This document shows positions 4,911-7,339 of a DNA stretch of 7,339 nucleotides, one piece after another. The notes below the pieces were generated by a model. That model was not told the origin of the DNA, ran no database searches, and saw only the letters and a list, made by a program, of their open reading frames with translations. This stretch comes from Actinobacteria bacterium UBA5182 (lineage in GTDB: Bacteria; Actinomycetota; UBA4738). The stretch spans positions 4,787 through 12,125 of the forward strand of contig DHWM01000063.1 of the NCBI GenBank assembly GCA_002413185.1, in the 5' to 3' direction. The position numbers and the translations under genes are program-made. Positions within the stretch are counted from its first letter, which is position 1; the number at the start of each line of letters is the position of its first letter.

Positions 4911-6155
4911 TCAGCCCACGAGGGTCACGACCACGAGCGCGACAGCCGCCGCCGCCATGACCGCAGCCGCGAGGAAGCCGAAAGTGGAGTCGAACCAGCC
5001 GTTGCGGTGCGGTCCCATCAGGCGCTCATCCCGAGCTACCAGCGTCAGGAGCACGAGAAGGATCGGTGCCAGGAACCCCTGCAGGACCGCCGCGTACACG
5101 AGCGCCTTCACCGGGTCCACGCCGACGAAGTTCAATGCGACGCCCACCACGATGGCCGCGGAGAGCGCGGCGTAGAACCCGGGGGCTCGGCGCAGCGGGC
5201 TCTCCAGTCCTTCCTTCCACCCGAACAGCTCCGCGAGCGGGTACGCCGCCGACCCCGCCAATACCGGGATGGCGATGAGGCCGGCGCCGATCAGGCCCAC
5301 CGCGAACAGAACGGTGTCGAACCGTCCCACGATCGGCGAGAGCGCTCGGGCTGCCTGCGCCGCGGTCTGGATCTTGATGCCCCGGGCGCCGAGCGTGGCC
5401 GCATTGGCCAGCACGATGAAGTAGAAGACGAGGTTCGCGTACCCCATGCCCGTGATCACGTCGACGCGCCGTTTGCGCTCGGCCTGGGGGGCGGTGACCG
5501 GATCGTCATCGAGATCCGGGCCCTCCTGCTCCGCCTCCTCTTGGACCTCCTGCGACGTGATCCAGAAGAACATGTAGGGGCTGATGGTGGTCCCGAGGAT
5601 GGCCACGGCTGGGCCCAAGAAATCCGGGGACAGGGACAGATGGGGGATGAAGGTGCCCTTCAACACTTGGACCCAGTCCGGTCTGGCGACGAAACCCGAC
5701 ACGATGTAGAGGAACAGCACCAGGGTGAGCCACTTGATCAGGCTGGCGAAACGTCGGTAGGACCAGAACACCTCGACGGCGAGGAGGGCGAGGCCTGCGA
5801 GCGGAATCACGACCGCCACGGGGATCGGCGCGAGCAGATGGACGCCGGCGGCGACGCCGCCCAGGTCGGCGGCGATCGTCGCCGTGTTCGCCACGAGGAG
5901 GATGACCACCGACCCGATCAGGACCTTGCGCCCGAATCGGGCCTCGATCACGTGGCCGAGCCCTTCCTCCTTGCAGGCACCGATGCGGGCGGCCATCGAC
6001 TGCACGGCCACGAGAAGCGGCATGGTGAAGACCGCCATCCACAGCAGGCCGTAGCGAGTGGTCGCCCCGGCCACCGAGTAGGTTGTGATCCCGGAGGGGT
6101 CGTTGTCCGAGGCCCCGGTGACGAGACCGGGGCCGAGGCCGTGCCAGTAGTGCAG
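4911..6155 (-). CDS. NRAMP-family divalent metal transporter, non-canonical start
   Basis: This multi-helix inner-membrane transporter of the SLC11/NRAMP superfamily has 414 residues counted from CTG 6155-6153. The sequence opens with LGPGLVTGASDNDPSGITTY (7-26), containing the helix-1 metal-site motif DPSG (19-22). Helix 3 has IAADLGGVAAG (94-104), helix 6 has GTTISPYMFFW (188-198), an acidic loop follows (about 206-218), and GLIGAGLIAIP is at 287-297. In classical MntH/NRAMP helix 6 reads roughly MPH; here Ser-Pro-Tyr takes its place, as in a divergent clade including magnesium-type relatives, so the metal (Mn, Fe or Mg) is uncertain. The first GTG in frame, at 6074, falls after the DPSG motif and would remove helix 1, so it cannot be the true start of a working protein. 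The frame stays open to a stop at 6314-6312 without any ATG, GTG or TTG. CTG 6155 has GGAGGG ending eight bases... six bases of spacer upstream. A frameshift in the lost 5' end is the alternative. Confidence 0.86.
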   Translation of the reverse strand: MHYWHGLGPGLVTGASDNDPSGITTYSVAGATTRYGLLWMAVFTMPLLVAVQSMAARIGACKEEGLGHVIEARFGRKVLIGSVVILLVANTATIAADLGGVAAGVHLLAPIPVAVVIPLAGLALLAVEVFWSYRRFASLIKWLTLVLFLYIVSGFVARPDWVQVLKGTFIPHLSLSPDFLGPAVAILGTTISPYMFFWITSQEVQEEAEQEGPDLDDDPVTAPQAERKRRVDVITGMGYANLVFYFIVLANAATLGARGIKIQTAAQAARALSPIVGRFDTVLFAVGLIGAGLIAIPVLAGSAAYPLAELFGWKEGLESPLRRAPGFYAALSAAIVVGVALNFVGVDPVKALVYAAVLQGFLAPILLVLLTLVARDERLMGPHRNGWFDSTFGFLAAAVMAAAAVALVVVTLVG

Positions 6156-6162
6156 CAGGCGC

Positions 6163-6168
6163 CCTCCG
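6163..6168 (-). promoter_or_regulatory. Candidate ribosome binding site for the NRAMP gene
   Basis: On the minus strand GGAGGG lies seven bases from CTG 6155-6153 by end-to-start count (bases 6162-6156 between), with another CTG directly before it at a spacing too short to be ideal. It is the only strong Shine-Dalgarno-like run shortly upstream of the conserved LGPG segment and is the reason this start is proposed. Confidence 0.4.
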
Positions 6169-6372
6169 AACGGGACCCGGATCCGGTGCCGGTGAGGGCC
6201 CCGGCGTGCGATGGACGCTCGCCTGCTCCGGTGGGTGGCGCTGGTCGGCCTCTCGATGTCGGAACCTCTCTCTCGCCCGTCCCCGGGAGACCGGTGCCCG
6301 GTCGATATCGCCTAGATGATTCCCCAAAAGCCGAATGAGCACAATCAACCGATACGATCCACCCAGGGATGG

Positions 6373-6380
6373 AAGGAGGA
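6373..6380 (+). promoter_or_regulatory. Ribosome binding site of the DUF421 gene
   Basis: AAGGAGGA lies five bases before ATG 6386. This near-perfect site decides the start in favour of 6386 over the upstream in-frame ATG at 6335. Confidence 0.75.
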
Positions 6381-6385
6381 GCGAC

Positions 6386-6901
6386 ATGTTTCACCTCGGC
6401 ACCCCCATGTGGCAGATCGGGCTCCGGGCGCTGGCTGTCTATGCGACGGTGTTCGTGGGCTTTCGTCTGCTCGGCAAGCGGGAGCTCGGTCAGATGACCG
6501 TGTTCGACCTAGTGCTCATCCTGTTGATCTCGAACGCGGTCCAGAACGCCATGGTCGGCCCGGACTCCTCGCTCCAGGGAGGGCTCGTGGCCGCCGCAGT
6601 CCTGTTGGTCGCGAACCGACTGGTGGCCGAGTCGCGGCTGCGGAGCCCGCTGCTGGACCGTCTGTTCCAAGGGCGCTCGGCGGTACTGGTCGAACGGGGA
6701 CAGCTGGTGACGGGACAGCTCCGCAAGCAGCGCGTCGCGGAGGAGGACCTCGAGACTGCGATGCGCGAGCACGGCATCGAATCGCTCGATCAGGTCCAGC
6801 TCGCCGTGCTCGAGACCGATGGCACCATCAGCATCGTGCCCGTGACCAGTCCCACCCTTCGCTCGAACCGCGGTCGAACGCGGGCCCTCCGGAAGAAATG
6901 A
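6386..6901 (+). CDS. DUF421 / YetF-family membrane protein
   Basis: The protein has 171 residues. The N-terminal part has about three hydrophobic segments (about 9-30, 38-57 and 64-82) and carries the family signature GKRELGQMTVFDLVLILLIS (30-49) followed by NAVQNAMVGPD (50-60). The C-terminal soluble DUF421 part (about 90-155) has LVERGQLV (101-108), EEDLETAMREHGI (119-131) and VLETDGTISIVP (141-152), the usual order in YetF/YrbG-like proteins. Bacillus YetF-type proteins have been linked to spore and membrane biology, but the biochemical role of DUF421 is not settled, so none is assigned. The start ATG 6386 is backed by an AAGGAGGA site. The gene is transcribed away from the NRAMP gene and ends 29 bases before the convergent gene at the right edge. 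The tail is basic (TLRSNRGRTRALRKK). Confidence 0.92.
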   Translation: MFHLGTPMWQIGLRALAVYATVFVGFRLLGKRELGQMTVFDLVLILLISNAVQNAMVGPDSSLQGGLVAAAVLLVANRLVAESRLRSPLLDRLFQGRSAVLVERGQLVTGQLRKQRVAEEDLETAMREHGIESLDQVQLAVLETDGTISIVPVTSPTLRSNRGRTRALRKK

Positions 6902-6930
6902 GGCCCCGGGAAGCGTGGGAACCGTACCTT

Positions 6931-7332
6931 CTACCGGTCTCCCATCGGGGGAGTTGTCGCGATCTCGTACACACTGAGCACGAGGACCATGCCCTCGACC
7001 CATAGCGAGGCCAGGCCCAGCGGCTCCAGCCAGTTGCCGACATTGTCGGGGAAGCCGGGCAAGCCGGTCGTCCGGGTCAGGAGGAAACCGAGAAGGATGA
7101 GACCGGCGACTCCGCCCGCCAGCATCCACGCGCGCCGGGAGTCCGTCCGAAGCAAGATCGCGCCCGCGAAGAGCGTGACGATCATCAGGATGATGTAGAG
7201 CCCGAACACGAACTTGCTCTCGTCGATCGTGCTGAACCCGTCGAGAAAGTGGATCAGGGCGATTCCCACCAGGCCAGCGATTCCAACGGCCCGCCCTACC
7301 TGATCCCGGACGACTGCCTCTCGGCTATCCAT
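6931..7332 (-). CDS. Four-helix membrane protein of unknown function
   Basis: The frame encodes 133 residues from an ATG at 7332-7330, with about four hydrophobic helices (roughly 14-31, 43-61, 69-86 and 106-123). Between helices 3 and 4 is TRTTGLPGFPDNVGNW (86-101), ending in WLEPLGLASLWVEG; this Gly/Pro-rich loop with Trp and Glu is the part most likely to be conserved. I recall similar small membrane proteins in actinobacterial genomes but cannot give a family name or function. Only seven bases precede the ATG inside the window and no ribosome site is visible, and the frame is still open there, so the true start could lie further right. It is convergent with the DUF421 gene; the 29-base gap has no clear terminator. 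Confidence 0.72.
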   Translation of the reverse strand: MDSREAVVRDQVGRAVGIAGLVGIALIHFLDGFSTIDESKFVFGLYIILMIVTLFAGAILLRTDSRRAWMLAGGVAGLILLGFLLTRTTGLPGFPDNVGNWLEPLGLASLWVEGMVLVLSVYEIATTPPMGDR

Positions 7333-7339
7333 CAGCGAT

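Larger units (their letters stand above)
6156..6385. other. Divergent spacer between NRAMP and DUF421 genes
   Basis: No gene is supported here. The part nearest the NRAMP gene (about 6159-6311) keeps the NRAMP frame open but codes an Arg/His-rich stretch with no start codon, so it is probably a 5' leader or a damaged 5' end. Positions about 6303-6360 are less GC-rich and should hold the two divergent promoters. TACGAT at 6353-6358 fits a plus-strand -10 box for the DUF421 gene, but has no clear -35 partner. An ATG at 6335 would extend the DUF421 frame by 17 codons and is rejected because it lacks the strong ribosome site of the ATG at 6386. Confidence 0.45.

Noticed and set aside
3771..6338. 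An 855-codon open frame on the plus strand, the longest in the window
   Set aside because: It runs through chrA in a different frame and then antisense to the whole NRAMP gene, both of which have clear family motifs. Its product is Arg/Gly/His/Asp-rich with no domain pattern, as expected for shadow frames in GC-rich DNA.
5506..6387. Minus-strand 293-codon frame starting MSLLLPSLGG, a possible alternative 5' end for the NRAMP gene
   Set aside because: Its ATG and first codons are the reverse complement of the DUF421 ribosome site and start, it lies in a different frame from the NRAMP motifs, and its product is low-complexity Arg/Pro/Gly-rich sequence.
6902..6930. Possible terminator between the convergent DUF421 and right-edge genes
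   Set aside because: The CCCCG (6904-6908) and CGGGG (6946-6950) matches are far apart and there is no T-tract, so no terminator is claimed.
1..7339. CRISPR array, transposase, integrase or toxin-antitoxin genes
   Set aside because: No regularly spaced repeats, no insertion-sequence termini and no reading frame with such domains were found on either strand.

Overview
This window is GC-rich bacterial DNA with dense genes, short spacers and frequent GTG starts. The best guess for its source is a member of the Actinomycetota (or a similar high-GC phylum). This rests on composition, start-codon habit, the yajQ next to tRNA-Tyr pairing, and the BcrC-type and NRAMP-type sequences; no rRNA or phylogenetic marker is present to fix it.

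Left part (1-703): the last 13 codons of an unidentified plus-strand gene abut, stop codon to stop codon, a minus-strand yajQ (c-di-GMP/nucleotide-binding YajQ family). A short promoter-bearing spacer separates yajQ from a divergent tRNA-Tyr(GUA) gene. Positions 704-922 are non-coding, with small inverted repeats.

Central plus-strand cluster (923-4863): four to five genes in one direction. They are (1) a BcrC-like PAP2 phosphatase with an added membrane segment and a C-terminal soluble domain; (2) a 42-residue single-span membrane protein with a very good ribosome binding site; (3) a 491-residue fusion of a DedA/VTT domain with a second, complete PAP2 phosphatase, whose ATG overlaps the previous stop (ATGA); and (4) a two-domain ChrA-type chromate/anion transporter, possibly preceded by a nine-codon leader peptide. 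The first three look like one translationally linked operon. PAP2 enzymes of the BcrC type dephosphorylate undecaprenyl pyrophosphate on the outer face of the membrane, and some DedA proteins return undecaprenyl phosphate to the inner face, so the set could be a compact lipid-carrier recycling module. That joint function is inferred.

Right part (4911-7332): a minus-strand NRAMP-type divalent metal transporter converges on chrA. Its frame clearly continues upstream of the first GTG through the essential DPSG motif, but it has no ATG, GTG or TTG start there; a CTG with a Shine-Dalgarno six bases upstream is the best candidate. Divergent from it is a plus-strand DUF421/YetF-family membrane protein. 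This in turn converges on a minus-strand four-helix membrane protein of unknown function at the right edge.

Almost every product of the centre and right is an integral membrane protein. There is no transposase, integrase, CRISPR array or rRNA in the window.
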